From positions 1 to 26,232 of the forward strand of contig JAJUJY010000049.1 in NCBI GenBank assembly GCA_029265085.1: a DNA stretch of 26,232 bases. Reading direction: 5' to 3'. Numbering within the stretch: the stretch's first letter is position 1; each line of letters starts with the position of its first letter. The position numbers were made by a program, and so were the translations under genes. Below the pieces are notes generated by a model, which saw only the letters and a list, made by a program, of their open reading frames with translations, did no database searches and was not told the DNA's origin. Shown piece by piece: positions 14,068 through 22,337 of this stretch. The stretch is from Chloroflexota bacterium (GTDB lineage Bacteria > Chloroflexota > Anaerolineae > Anaerolineales > Anaerolineaceae).

Positions 14068-15282
14068 TTACCGTTTCAGGTTGACCAGTTCCTGGATAAT
14101 CTCATCCGAGGTGGTGATCACGCGGGACGAAGCCTGGAAACCGCGCTGTGCCAAAATCATGTTGGTAAATTCCTGGGCCATATCCACATTCGAGGCTTCC
14201 AGGTAACCCGCAGCAATTTGACCGCGGCCGCCGCTGCCCGCCGTGCCAATTTCCGGCTCACCGGAGTTCAACCCCTGCTGGAAGGTGGTGTGTCCAGCCC
14301 GGATCAGACCGGTGGGATTGGTGAAGCGAGCCAGGGCTAACTGTGCAACCTGTTCGCGCATACCATTCGAATAGACCAGGAAAACAGAACCGTCAACCGG
14401 GGTGATCACTACATCGGTGACGTTCCCAGTCGGCAAACCATCCTGGCTGGTCACTGCAGCACTGCTGTCCATTGAGAGCATGGTCATGCCGCTCAAGTCA
14501 ATATCCATTGAAATGGTCGCTGCACCCTGGCTGCCCGGAACCGTGATTGTGCCGCCTGTGCTGGCAGAAAACTGGCCGTTTGCATCAAAGGTAAGCGTAC
14601 CGGAACCTGTTGCACCGGTTGGAGCGGTTACTGCCCAAGACCAGGCACTGTTGCCCGTGCGTGTGAACTCAACCGAAGCGGTATGCAGCACACCCAACGA
14701 GTCATAAATACCCATCGTAGTTGTCACACTGTCGCCCACTGCAGTCTGAGAATCCAGGTTGCCGCCAAAGACCGCATTTTCGGTTGCGCGGGAGATCGTC
14801 CGGTTGGAAACAATCTGAATGTTATCCACTGGCAAATTGGTATCAATATTTCCAGCAGCATCCATTTCCCAACCCTGTACCCGCAGACCAGTGGAGGAAT
14901 TGACCAGATAACCGTTTGAATCCAGGCTTAAGGAACCTTCGCGGGAATAGCGGCGATTTGCACCCTGATCGTAAACAAAGAAACCATCACCCTGTACCGC
15001 CAGGTCCATATTGCGGCCGGTGCTTTGCAGCATACCCTGCGTGAAAATGGGTGAAATAAAACCAACCTGAACACCCAAACCAATCTGCATGGGATTGGTA
15101 CCTCCCAGGTTTGCGGAAGGACCAGCACCCGGGCTGAGCAGTTGGGAGAATTGATCCTGGAAAAGAACCCGGCTGGCTTTGTAGCCGATGGTGTTGGCAT
15201 TGGCCAGGTTATTTGCGACAACATCCAGGTAACCCTGATGTAAATTTAATGAGCTGATTGCAGTAAACATTGAGCGTAACAT
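14068..15282 (-). CDS. flgE: Flagellar hook protein FlgE
   Basis: The 404-residue protein has the rod/hook-family N-terminal helix (ISSLNLHQGYLDVVANNLANANTIGYK, residues 9-35). The domain with AVQGDGFFVYD (about 95-105) and the C-terminal coiled-coil segment (YLEASNVDMAQEFTNMILAQRGFQASSRVI) complete the fold. A Ser/Thr/Gly-rich central part (about 180-280) forms the hook surface. It polymerises into the hook outside the cell after export by the flagellar type III apparatus, with FlgD as scaffold. AGGAGAG stands before the ATG. It is separated from the previous gene by 89 bases containing a hairpin at 15311-15337, and is followed by the strong hairpin at 14007-14040, so its level may be set separately from the rest. 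Confidence 0.95.
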   Translation of the reverse strand: MLRSMFTAISSLNLHQGYLDVVANNLANANTIGYKASRVLFQDQFSQLLSPGAGPSANLGGTNPMQIGLGVQVGFISPIFTQGMLQSTGRNMDLAVQGDGFFVYDQGANRRYSREGSLSLDSNGYLVNSSTGLRVQGWEMDAAGNIDTNLPVDNIQIVSNRTISRATENAVFGGNLDSQTAVGDSVTTTMGIYDSLGVLHTASVEFTRTGNSAWSWAVTAPTGATGSGTLTFDANGQFSASTGGTITVPGSQGAATISMDIDLSGMTMLSMDSSAAVTSQDGLPTGNVTDVVITPVDGSVFLVYSNGMREQVAQLALARFTNPTGLIRAGHTTFQQGLNSGEPEIGTAGSGGRGQIAAGYLEASNVDMAQEFTNMILAQRGFQASSRVITTSDEIIQELVNLKR

Positions 15283-15310
15283 TTTAATACTCTCCTAGAG
15301 GTTTGGTTCC

Positions 15311-15337
15311 CAGGCCTCCTCCAAGAGGGCCGGCCTG
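15311..15337 (-). promoter_or_regulatory. Leader hairpin upstream of flgE
   Basis: CAGGCC (15311-15316) pairs with GGCCTG (15332-15337), and an inner CCTC pairs with GAGG. It ends 28 bases before the flgE start and has no T-run on the minus strand. It may be an RNA-processing or stability element that gives flgE its own message level. Confidence 0.4.
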
Positions 15338-15371
15338 TGGGTGGATTGATCATTTTTAATTAACGGTATGA

Positions 15372-15797
15372 CTAACCTTTTCGATCTACGGTACTTCCAG
15401 CAGGACGCGCTGGATCCGCAAAAACTACACTGTCGATCTGGGTAAAGACCCCTTCGCCGCGATGATCGGCATCTAAAGCGGTAATGACCAAACGGTCGCG
15501 CACATTCACGATAAATGCCAGGTCATCAACCATGACCAGAGAAGACTTTCCGCCACGTTTTTCGGCTTTATCAATCGCATCAGAAAGACGATTGACATTA
15601 TCTTCCGTTAAGGTGATTGAACGGCTTTCCAGGCGCTTTTGCGCATGGTTCGAAAAACGCACATCCTGAGCCTTCTCCAGCGTTTCGGCAAAACTGGGTC
15701 CTTGCACCCCGTACGCTTTGGCGACGGAAGCAGGCCGGACACCCGTATTCTGGGGACCGTTTACCCGTTCGTTTTGCACACGCATAGGCTCACTCAT
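15372..15797 (-). CDS. Flagellar operon protein, TIGR02530 type
   Basis: The 141-residue protein matches the pattern of the small 'flagellar operon protein' family found between flgD and flgE in Bacillus/Clostridium-type clusters. The pattern includes VRFSNHAQKRLESRSITL, KGGKSSLVMVDDLAFIVNV-like spacing, NVRDRLVITALDAD and GVFTQIDSVVF. The first ~30 residues are flexible. Its exact role in hook assembly is not settled. The ATG directly abuts the flgD stop, and AGGAG lies within the end of flgD, so translation is coupled. No membrane segment or signal peptide is present. Confidence 0.85.
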   Translation of the reverse strand: MSEPMRVQNERVNGPQNTGVRPASVAKAYGVQGPSFAETLEKAQDVRFSNHAQKRLESRSITLTEDNVNRLSDAIDKAEKRGGKSSLVMVDDLAFIVNVRDRLVITALDADHRGEGVFTQIDSVVFADPARPAGSTVDRKG

Positions 15798-16220
15798 TTA
15801 CTCAACTCCTGAAATCTGAAGTACATCAGCCAGGCAGGCTTTTTCTTCGCCGATTTGCAGCATCAACTGGTTATTTTCCATGACGATTCCGGTCACAACC
15901 CCTTCAAGAGTCGTCCCATCACTTTTTAGCGCTTTTACGTTTTTCCCAATCAAACTGGCCGCATAGCCCGTCTGGTTGGTGGCGGCTAATGTATCCATTG
16001 TCTGACGAATGCTCTGCAGTTCGTTCAACGAATTCAACTGAGAAAACTGGCTCATCATTTCCGAGTCATTCATCGGCTCCATTGGATTTTGATGCGTCAA
16101 TTGCGCCATCAGCATTTGCATAAACTGTACGCTGCCAAAAGCATTGAACGAAGCACTGGCCGGTTGGTACCCGCCCGCCACGCTATACGCTGCAGCATTG
16201 GTTGCTCCTTCGATCTGCAT
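15798..16220 (-). CDS. flgD: Flagellar hook-capping (scaffold) protein FlgD
   Basis: The 140-residue protein has the conserved FlgD N-terminal block (FMQMLMAQLTHQNPMEPMNDSEMMSQFSQL, about residues 25-54), followed by SLNELQSI and a short beta-rich part (LIGKNVKALKSDG, ITGIVMEN-like). FlgD caps the growing hook and is lost when the hook is complete. It is short beside proteobacterial FlgD (over 200 residues) but similar to Bacillus-type forms that lack the large C-terminal domain. A GTG at 16238 opens the frame, but the ATG at 16220, preceded by AAGGAG at 7 bases, is preferred. It lies between fliK and the TIGR02530-like gene. Confidence 0.92.
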   Translation of the reverse strand: MQIEGATNAAAYSVAGGYQPASASFNAFGSVQFMQMLMAQLTHQNPMEPMNDSEMMSQFSQLNSLNELQSIRQTMDTLAATNQTGYAASLIGKNVKALKSDGTTLEGVVTGIVMENNQLMLQIGEEKACLADVLQISGVE

Positions 16221-16238
16221 AGGATCTCCTTCTTTCAC

Positions 16239-17600
16239 TTAGACCCGATAATCAATTCCTGAAGCCGTTCGGCCTTGAGACCGCCCCAGGTTGGTTGGTT
16301 TTGCTTCCGGTTCAACAGGCATCGCCCCGCCCCGATAGCTATGACCGGAAAAACGTGCATTTTGCTGTTCCGCCCAGGCTCCCTGCTGGTGAGAAGCACC
16401 GTGCTGGCCGACATTCAGATTTGCCACCTGCACACCCGCATCGGTTAAGGACTGGCGAAGCTGATCAAGCTGGGCTTCCAACAATTTGCTGGTTCCTGGC
16501 TGTTCAGCAACCACGGTCACGTGTAAACCCTGGGCGCTGTTAACCAGCCGCAGTTCAATTCCGCCCAGTTCAGCCGGGCTGAGCTGCACGCGCATGCTGT
16601 TGCGGTTGTTAAGGATCGAAACCTGAATGTGTTCCTGCACCTGGTTAACCAATTCGGCTGCGGCAGCCTGGTCTGGTGCAGAGGGCACCTGGGTTGAAAA
16701 CCGCGCACTATGAATTGCGGATGGTTGGCCGTTCAACACCGGAGCGGCTGCAGTTTCAGGAGCTGGCATCGTCTCTGCGGCTGCGATTGGTTCTCCTGCT
16801 TTGTTTTGCGGAACGGCTTTCACTGGCTGGCCGGTTTCACCCTGCTGAGCAATTTTTTGCTCCACGGGGGTCTGAACCCTGCCATCGGCTCGCTTCATCG
16901 CCTCCACAGCATTCGCAGAAGCTGCTGCGGGTAATCCTGAGGGGGCTTCACTTTCCGCCTGCCCAACAGCCATGCGCATACCAGATGAGGATTCTTCTTT
17001 GGCAGCAGGTTTTTCTGCTTTACCAACCTCACCAACCGGCATTTCCATCACAGGGTCCGCAGATTCAGATTCGGGCATACTGCTGATCGGGGTCTTTAGC
17101 GCCTGGAGTTCACCCTGCGCTTTCAGAACCGCACCTTCAACTGGTGCCTCTCCTTCGGGGGCAGCCGCTGCAGTGATCACCGCTGCGGTATTTTCCACGC
17201 CGTCTGTATTGGCACCTTCGGGATTTACCTGCTCAAGTGCCTGAGCAAAGTCCGCGGTCTGTACAGGATTTTCCGCCGCTGCCGCTGTACCAAGATTAAT
17301 CACTGGGCTGTTCTGCCCAACGATCTCAGAAAACTGCCCGCCCATGATAGGCTCGCTGCCTGCTGCTGCCAGTCGTCCAGGCTGTTCTGGCAAAGGTACA
17401 GGGGGCGAGGGTGGAGTCGTCGGAACAAGGGCTGCGGAAGCCAGAGCAGCCGCTTCTGCATCCACCTGCTCCTTTTCTTTGGTCTTCAGCACCTCTTTAA
17501 AATCCACCTCTTTACCAGCAAGTTCGGTATTTCCGACCCGCGCAGAAGAGGAATTTTTAGGAGGCGGCTTAGCGACCGGTTGAACAATCATTTCGATCAT
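16239..17600 (-). CDS. fliK: Flagellar hook-length control protein FliK
   Basis: The protein is about 453 residues. A long, low-complexity Ala/Pro/Glu/Val-rich N-terminal region (about 1-310) acts as the flexible ruler in this family. The compact C-domain (about 320-405) contains MRVQLSPAELGGIELRLV and LEAQLDQLRQSLTDAGVQVANLNV, the hallmark of FliK that touches FlhB to switch export. A Gln/His/Gly-rich tail follows. The frame opens at a GTG (17606) that overlaps the flgB stop; the ATG at 17600 is preferred because GAGGTG lies just before it, though the start is uncertain. A second FliK-like protein is encoded at 12603-13955. Confidence 0.9.
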   Translation of the reverse strand: MIEMIVQPVAKPPPKNSSSARVGNTELAGKEVDFKEVLKTKEKEQVDAEAAALASAALVPTTPPSPPVPLPEQPGRLAAAGSEPIMGGQFSEIVGQNSPVINLGTAAAAENPVQTADFAQALEQVNPEGANTDGVENTAAVITAAAAPEGEAPVEGAVLKAQGELQALKTPISSMPESESADPVMEMPVGEVGKAEKPAAKEESSSGMRMAVGQAESEAPSGLPAAASANAVEAMKRADGRVQTPVEQKIAQQGETGQPVKAVPQNKAGEPIAAAETMPAPETAAAPVLNGQPSAIHSARFSTQVPSAPDQAAAAELVNQVQEHIQVSILNNRNSMRVQLSPAELGGIELRLVNSAQGLHVTVVAEQPGTSKLLEAQLDQLRQSLTDAGVQVANLNVGQHGASHQQGAWAEQQNARFSGHSYRGGAMPVEPEAKPTNLGRSQGRTASGIDYRV

Positions 17601-17602
17601 TT

Positions 17603-18007
17603 TCACCTCGCGTTTGCAATAGATTTGAGTAACTGCAATTTCTTGCTGATGGACTGCGAAATTGCCTGATACACGATGCCAGTTTCAGACATTTCGGTCA
17701 GTTCCACATCCACATCCACGTTATTTTGGTCTGCCCGGAAACTGCCCCCTGGACGTTGGGACAGTTCAAAGCCGATCTTTTGCGTGGTAGATGCCAGATG
17801 AGTATCACGCGTGGTCGCCAATTCCAGGCGGTCACTGCGCTTTAAGGCACGCCGGAGCGTGTCTTCAAAATTGACGGACTGCGCCTGGTATCCGGGCGTA
17901 TCCACATTGGACAGGTTGCGGCTAATGACTTGCTGGCGCATGCTGAGTCCATCCAGAGCCAGCTTGGCCGCATTCATTGCATCATTGGTAAAAATCGAAT
18001 CACCCAT
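17603..18007 (-). CDS. flgB: Flagellar basal-body rod protein FlgB
   Basis: The 134-residue protein is a normal-length FlgB with the rod-family N-terminal segment (LSMRQQVISRNLSNVDTPGYQAQSVNFEDTL, about residues 21-51) and C-terminal helix (AISQSISKKLQLLKSI). FlgB forms the proximal rod on the MS ring together with FliE and FlgC. It is usually encoded directly before flgC at the head of this operon type. Here it sits after the transglycosylase gene and before fliK, about 6.3 kb from flgC. GGAGGGG precedes the ATG, 3 bases after the upstream stop, and its end overlaps the fliK start region. The shift does not appear to have damaged the gene. Confidence 0.93.
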   Translation of the reverse strand: MGDSIFTNDAMNAAKLALDGLSMRQQVISRNLSNVDTPGYQAQSVNFEDTLRRALKRSDRLELATTRDTHLASTTQKIGFELSQRPGGSFRADQNNVDVDVELTEMSETGIVYQAISQSISKKLQLLKSIANAR

Positions 18008-18010
18008 TGA

Positions 18011-18586
18011 CTACCCCTCCCAACTACGGCTGGATTGAAAATAACCCATCACCCGCTGGACGTAGGTCTGCGTTTCCTGGTAAGGGGGAATACCGCCGTA
18101 GCGATCCACCGCGCCGGGACCCGCGTTATAAGCTGCCAGCGCAAGCTGAACATTGCCCTGGTAGCGGTTTAATAAAGAACTCAAGAAGCGCACACCGCCG
18201 TCAATATTCTGCGCCGGATCCAACGGGTCAGACACACCTAATCCGCGCGCTGTTGCAGGCATTAACTGCATCAATCCTTGCGCACCCGCCCCTGAAACCG
18301 CCTGCGGATTGAAATTTGACTCGGCACGAATAACTGCTTTGACCAGGTCGGGGTTGACATTGTAGCGTTGTGCAGCCTGTTGGATCAGCCCCTCAAAATT
18401 GGTCAGCGCAGAAGTGTTTGCCAAACCCCCGCCCTCATTCGCCAGGGTGAACATACTTCCGCTAAGCCCGTTACTGCTTTGCATAGAGCCAGCTTGAGCT
18501 TTCTGGCTGATTTTTTCCATCAGCTCAAAGATCATGCGGTACATGACCTTATCGAATTGGGCTGAAAAAAAGGAAGGATCCAACAT
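18011..18586 (-). CDS. Flagellum-associated lytic transglycosylase (SLT domain)
   Basis: The 191-residue protein carries an SLT-type lysozyme-like domain at about 66-183. It has the catalytic Glu89 ([10 protein letters not shown]), GLMQLMP (104-110), and [19 protein letters not shown] (149-167). Such enzymes cut the glycan strands of peptidoglycan, here presumably to open a passage for the rod, as FlgJ or SltF do in other bacteria. The N-terminus ([17 protein letters not shown]) has no signal peptide or lipobox, so export through the flagellar type III apparatus is the likeliest route. GGAG stands 8 bases before the ATG. The gene is 3 bases from fliJ and 3 bases from flgB, firmly inside the operon. 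Confidence 0.9.
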   Translation of the reverse strand: MLDPSFFSAQFDKVMYRMIFELMEKISQKAQAGSMQSSNGLSGSMFTLANEGGGLANTSALTNFEGLIQQAAQRYNVNPDLVKAVIRAESNFNPQAVSGAGAQGLMQLMPATARGLGVSDPLDPAQNIDGGVRFLSSLLNRYQGNVQLALAAYNAGPGAVDRYGGIPPYQETQTYVQRVMGYFQSSRSWEG

Positions 18587-18589
18587 CGG

Positions 18590-19042
18590 TTAAACTCCCT
18601 GCATTTGCTGGCGGAATGCGCGTGCAATATAAATATCATCTTGATTGCGAGCTTCTTTTTCTGCCTGCTCCGCGTTATACACTTCGATCCGCTTGCGTTT
18701 CAGAATCTGCAGTGTTTCTTCAGCCTGCCGGGCTTCAACCAACTCTTTGCGTTTTTCCTCGACTGCAGCATCCATCTTTTTCAATTTTTCAACCACCTGA
18801 GCAATATGCTTGTCCAGTTGAACCAGGTTGGAATGAAGCAGTTGAATTGCAAACACATTAATCTCGCCGGTTTGTGATGCTGCCAATTTGTCCATCAAAT
18901 CCATTTGTAAATCCTGCAAAGCGGCCAGCTCTGCCCGAATATTCATCAATTCAGCCATTAATTTTCCCAGCTCAATTTCCAGGGCTTCCACTTTACTGTG
19001 GCGAATATCAAGAACATTTTGTAGTGAAAAATTTGGTGGCAT
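18590..19042 (-). CDS. fliJ: Flagellar export protein FliJ
   Basis: The 150-residue protein is almost wholly a charged antiparallel coiled coil (heptad-like Leu/Ile with many Lys, Glu and Gln), starting FSLQNVLDIRHSKVEALEIEL as FliJ proteins do. FliJ is the central stalk of the export ATPase, inserting into the FliI hexamer and touching FlhA. Sequence conservation in this family is low, so position directly after fliI is part of the evidence. AAGGAG precedes the ATG. The gap to fliI is 37 bases and to the following transglycosylase gene 3 bases. Confidence 0.85.
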   Translation of the reverse strand: MPPNFSLQNVLDIRHSKVEALEIELGKLMAELMNIRAELAALQDLQMDLMDKLAASQTGEINVFAIQLLHSNLVQLDKHIAQVVEKLKKMDAAVEEKRKELVEARQAEETLQILKRKRIEVYNAEQAEKEARNQDDIYIARAFRQQMQGV

Positions 19043-19079
19043 CAGTAAACTCCTTCCAGACCTTCATTCCAGTAATCAA

Positions 19080-20399
19080 CTAACGAACAGTAACACTTTC
19101 CAATAATTGCAAATTCTCTTCAAAAGGTGTGACTTCTTCACGGCCTTGCTGCAAATAACCGGTTAACCCGGGCATTACTTTCAATGCCGCATCAATATCC
19201 GGATCAGACCCCAAGACATACGCGCCGATATTGATCAGGTCCCGCGCCTTTTCATACGTCGCCAGGTGCTTGCGCGCACTGGCTGCCAGTGACAGGTGGT
19301 GGCGATTGGTTAGCGCAGGCATCACACGGCTGACACTGTTAAGTACATCAATAGCCGGATAATGATTGCGCGCGGCCAAAGCGCGGCTGAGAATGATGTG
19401 GCCGTCCAAAATACCGCGAACCGCATCACAAATTGGCTCGTTAAAGTCATCCCCTTCCACCAAAACGGTAAAGAAGCCGGTAATTGAGCCGTGCTCATTA
19501 CGGCCTGCACGCTCCAAAAGACGCGGCAGCATCGCAAAAACAGAAGGGGTATAACCCTTGCTGGCAGGCGGCTCACCAATCGACAGCCCGATCTCCCGCT
19601 GTGCCATTGCGTACCGAGTCACCGAGTCCATCTGAAACGTCACATCCATGTTGCAATCACGGAAAAATTCCGCAATAGTCATCGCAACCGTGGCCGCTTT
19701 TAAGCGCACCAGGGCAGGCTGGTCTGACGTAGAAACCACCACCACCGAGCGCGCCAGGCCGTCCGGTCCTAAGTCGCGTTCCAAAAATTCGCGCACCTCA
19801 CGGCCTCGTTCACCGATTAATGCAATCACCGAGATATCGCTGCGCGAATTACGGGCAATTGCGCCTAACAGCGTGCTTTTCCCCACGCCAGAACCGGCAA
19901 AAATACCCATACGCTGGCCTTTACCGCAGGTAAGCATGCCATCAATCACGCGTACCCCCGTCACCAACGGGTCCACAATCGGCGGCCGCTGCAGCGGATG
20001 CGGTGCCTGGCGGTTGGTCGGAACCCAATCCTGCACCACAAGCGGTCCTTTGCCATCAATGGGCTGTCCGAGGCCGTCAATAACCCGGCCAAGCAGCCCC
20101 ATTCCAACCGGAGCGCGCAAAACATGCGAAACCGGATAAACCATGCTGTCCGGCTGAATGCCGTCCATGCTGCCTAAAGGCATCAGCAGCATCCGGTCAT
20201 CCCGAAATCCAATTACTTCTGCCTGCAAATGCGACTTACTGGTTTGGATCTGGCAGACTTCCCCGATCTGGCAGTTCAATCCAACCACCTCGATCGTCAA
20301 ACCCACCACCTGGACAACCCGGCCGGAAACTTTCACTGGGTTAACCCGTGCAATGGCTTTGCGGTATTGGCTGAGATCAGGGAGATTCATATCCATCAT
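19080..20399 (-). CDS. fliI: Flagellum-specific export ATPase FliI
   Basis: The 439-residue cytoplasmic ATPase resembles the F1-beta subunit. The Walker A GSGVGKST spans residues 169-176, GERGREVREFLE follows the P-loop domain, and the type III ATPase stretch MDSVTRYAMAQREIGLSIGEPP is clear (around 255-275). The length is that of typical FliI. It hydrolyses ATP to unload chaperone-substrate complexes at the export gate, controlled by FliH and completed by FliJ, both encoded next to it. The ATG at 20399 shares ATGA with the fliH stop; a second ATG directly follows. GGAAG lies before it. Confidence 0.96.
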   Translation of the reverse strand: MMDMNLPDLSQYRKAIARVNPVKVSGRVVQVVGLTIEVVGLNCQIGEVCQIQTSKSHLQAEVIGFRDDRMLLMPLGSMDGIQPDSMVYPVSHVLRAPVGMGLLGRVIDGLGQPIDGKGPLVVQDWVPTNRQAPHPLQRPPIVDPLVTGVRVIDGMLTCGKGQRMGIFAGSGVGKSTLLGAIARNSRSDISVIALIGERGREVREFLERDLGPDGLARSVVVVSTSDQPALVRLKAATVAMTIAEFFRDCNMDVTFQMDSVTRYAMAQREIGLSIGEPPASKGYTPSVFAMLPRLLERAGRNEHGSITGFFTVLVEGDDFNEPICDAVRGILDGHIILSRALAARNHYPAIDVLNSVSRVMPALTNRHHLSLAASARKHLATYEKARDLINIGAYVLGSDPDIDAALKVMPGLTGYLQQGREEVTPFEENLQLLESVTVR

Positions 20400-21334
20400 G
20401 CTTCACTTCCGGTAATCAATTCGTCATTCTGAAATGAATCAAGGATTGCTTGCAGCTTGGTTTCAACACGGGCGTCCACTGTCCCGAGGCGGCCCTGCAC
20501 AAAACACCCGCCCGGCATAATGCCTTCAGAAGGAACGATTTGGACTTTATTGCCAGTTAATTGACTCTGGTAATTTCTCCAGGACGAATCCAGCACTGAG
20601 GCATCACGGGGATTCAAATAAATCAACAAATCGCCCAACGATTTTGCACTTTCCATCACGCGGTTGAGGTTCAATTCCAGGGCCTGTTCTTCCAGGCGAA
20701 CACCCTCGCCAAACATCGCCCGGGCAATATCCTGAACCACTTCCACAATCATGTTCTGACTCTGGGCAAACAGTTCTGCCCGCCACAGGTTCACCTGTTG
20801 GATCAATTCGTAGGCAGCGCGCAAAGCGCCGTCTGCTTCCGCCTGGGCGGAGGACCACCCTTCATGGTAGCCCTGCTCTTTGGCGTGGTTAATTTCATCT
20901 TGTGCCTGGGCATACGTATCATCCGCTGTTTGCTGAGCCTGTAAAATAATCTCCTCAGCCTGTAAACGAGCCTGTTCCAGGATTTGCCCGGCTTCTTCTT
21001 CAATGCGCTTAAGCTGTGCCTGGTCCAGTGCCTGTTGAGCGGCTAGCGGTTGCTCTTCCTGCCCGTTCGCAAAGCTCCAATCTTCCACTGTGAACGGCGG
21101 AGTCCAATCGACTTCAGCCGGCTGCCAGGCTGCAATTCCCTGTGTCTCAGGGCCATTCCGGCGCAATCCTGTACGCGGCTGCACACGCGGCCCGGTCAGG
21201 GCTTGAAAGATCGCCAATATTTCTTGCCTCTGCTCTTCCAGGATTTGCGGCGGAACCGTGACAAATTCTTCCGGACTCCAGCCAAGCACCTGGGCAGGGC
21301 GTTGCGAATTAATCAGTTTAGAGGATGACTTCAT
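20396..21334 (-). CDS. fliH: Flagellar assembly protein FliH
   Basis: The 312-residue protein has a disordered N-terminal part and a long Ala/Gln/Glu-rich coiled coil (about 105-190: GQILEQARLQAEEIILQAQ, EGWSSAQAEADGALRAAYEL). A C-terminal V-type ATPase E-subunit-like domain follows (LLIYLNPRDASVL, GNKVQIVPSEGIMPGGCFV, GTVDARVETKLQAI). It is the regulatory stator of the FliI ATPase and links it to the rotor C-ring. The frame opens at a GTG (21349), but the ATG at 21334 with GGAGG at 8 bases is preferred. It overlaps the end of fliG by 17 bases and shares its stop with the fliI start. Confidence 0.9.
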   Translation of the reverse strand: MKSSSKLINSQRPAQVLGWSPEEFVTVPPQILEEQRQEILAIFQALTGPRVQPRTGLRRNGPETQGIAAWQPAEVDWTPPFTVEDWSFANGQEEQPLAAQQALDQAQLKRIEEEAGQILEQARLQAEEIILQAQQTADDTYAQAQDEINHAKEQGYHEGWSSAQAEADGALRAAYELIQQVNLWRAELFAQSQNMIVEVVQDIARAMFGEGVRLEEQALELNLNRVMESAKSLGDLLIYLNPRDASVLDSSWRNYQSQLTGNKVQIVPSEGIMPGGCFVQGRLGTVDARVETKLQAILDSFQNDELITGSEA

Positions 21335-22337
21335 AATCACCGCCTCCACCGATCACAATCTCACCGGATTCTTCCAGCACACGAACCGCATCCACAATCT
21401 TGCGCTGCGCAGCGTAAACATTCTTAGCCAACTGTGGGCCGAGAATTTCGATTTCTTCTTTAAGGTTTTCTCGCGCACGCTCTGAAAGATTGCCAAACAC
21501 TTTTTCTTTCAAACGTTCCGGCGCTGCTTTTAAGGCAAGAGCCATATCCGCTTTGCTGATGTCACGCAGCACCCGCTGAATTGCCCGATCATCCAATTTG
21601 ATCAAGTCATCAAAGGTAAACATATTGGCGCGGATTTCTTCAACCAGCTTCGGGTTGGTGGTTTCAAGCGCTTCAAAGATCGTTTTTTGCACACCGCGAT
21701 CCACCTGGTTAAGCATCTTGACCAAAAAGGCCACACCACCCGTGGCGCGGAAATCGGCTTCACTGATCACGCTGGATAATTTATTTTTCAAGTTGCGTTC
21801 CACCAACTGCACCACCTGCGGCGAAACGCGATCCATCACAGCCAACCGTAAGGTCACTTCAATCTGCAAGTCTTTGGGCATGCTGGTCAAAATATCGGCG
21901 GCCACTTTGGCTTCCAGGTATGAAAGCACCAGCGCAATTGTTTGTGGCATTTCTTCCTGCAGCAGCGCAGCCACTTCTTGCGGGTTAGCGTTTCGCAGCA
22001 TTTCAAAAGACGATAATTGTTGGTGAACTGAAATACGCTCTAAAATTTCGGCACCGCGCCGGGGTCCAACCGCCCGGGAGAGTAACTGCCGGCTGTATTC
22101 CACACCGCCGCCGCGCATTGAGGAATCCGCCAGACTAAATTCCTGGGCTTCCATCAGCGCGATCCGCCGGATATCCGGTGAGACCGGGCCAGTGCGCCCC
22201 AAAGCCAGCAGCACCCGTTCAATTTCGCCTTCACTCAGGTATTGCAGCACCTTCGAGGACACATCGACGCCCAAGCCCAGCAACAGCGCAGATGCTTTAT
22301 CAATTCCGGTCACTCGCATTGATGTTGACTCAGCCAT
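21318..22337 (-). CDS. fliG: Flagellar motor switch protein FliG
   Basis: The 339-residue protein has the family's normal length and three-domain layout. The N-domain (KASALLLGLGVDVSSKVLQYL) binds FliF. The middle domain has PQEVAALLQEEMPQTIALVLSYL, with the EHPQ motif reading Ala-Asn-Pro-Gln. The C-domain (ANMFTFDDLIKLDDRAIQRVLRDI, LALKAAPERLKEKVFGNLSERAR) carries the charged torque-helix residues facing the stator. It forms the rotor ring that receives torque and sets rotation direction. The ATG at 22337 (AGAGGA before it) is preferred over one at 22349 that has its purine run directly abutting. It overlaps fliF by 8 bases and fliH by 17. Confidence 0.96.
   Translation of the reverse strand: MAESTSMRVTGIDKASALLLGLGVDVSSKVLQYLSEGEIERVLLALGRTGPVSPDIRRIALMEAQEFSLADSSMRGGGVEYSRQLLSRAVGPRRGAEILERISVHQQLSSFEMLRNANPQEVAALLQEEMPQTIALVLSYLEAKVAADILTSMPKDLQIEVTLRLAVMDRVSPQVVQLVERNLKNKLSSVISEADFRATGGVAFLVKMLNQVDRGVQKTIFEALETTNPKLVEEIRANMFTFDDLIKLDDRAIQRVLRDISKADMALALKAAPERLKEKVFGNLSERARENLKEEIEILGPQLAKNVYAAQRKIVDAVRVLEESGEIVIGGGGDYEVIL

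Noticed and set aside
19648..20139. 163-codon plus-strand open frame opposite fliI
   Set aside because: It covers the conserved ATPase core on the opposite strand, and its Arg/Pro/Ser-rich product has no domain.
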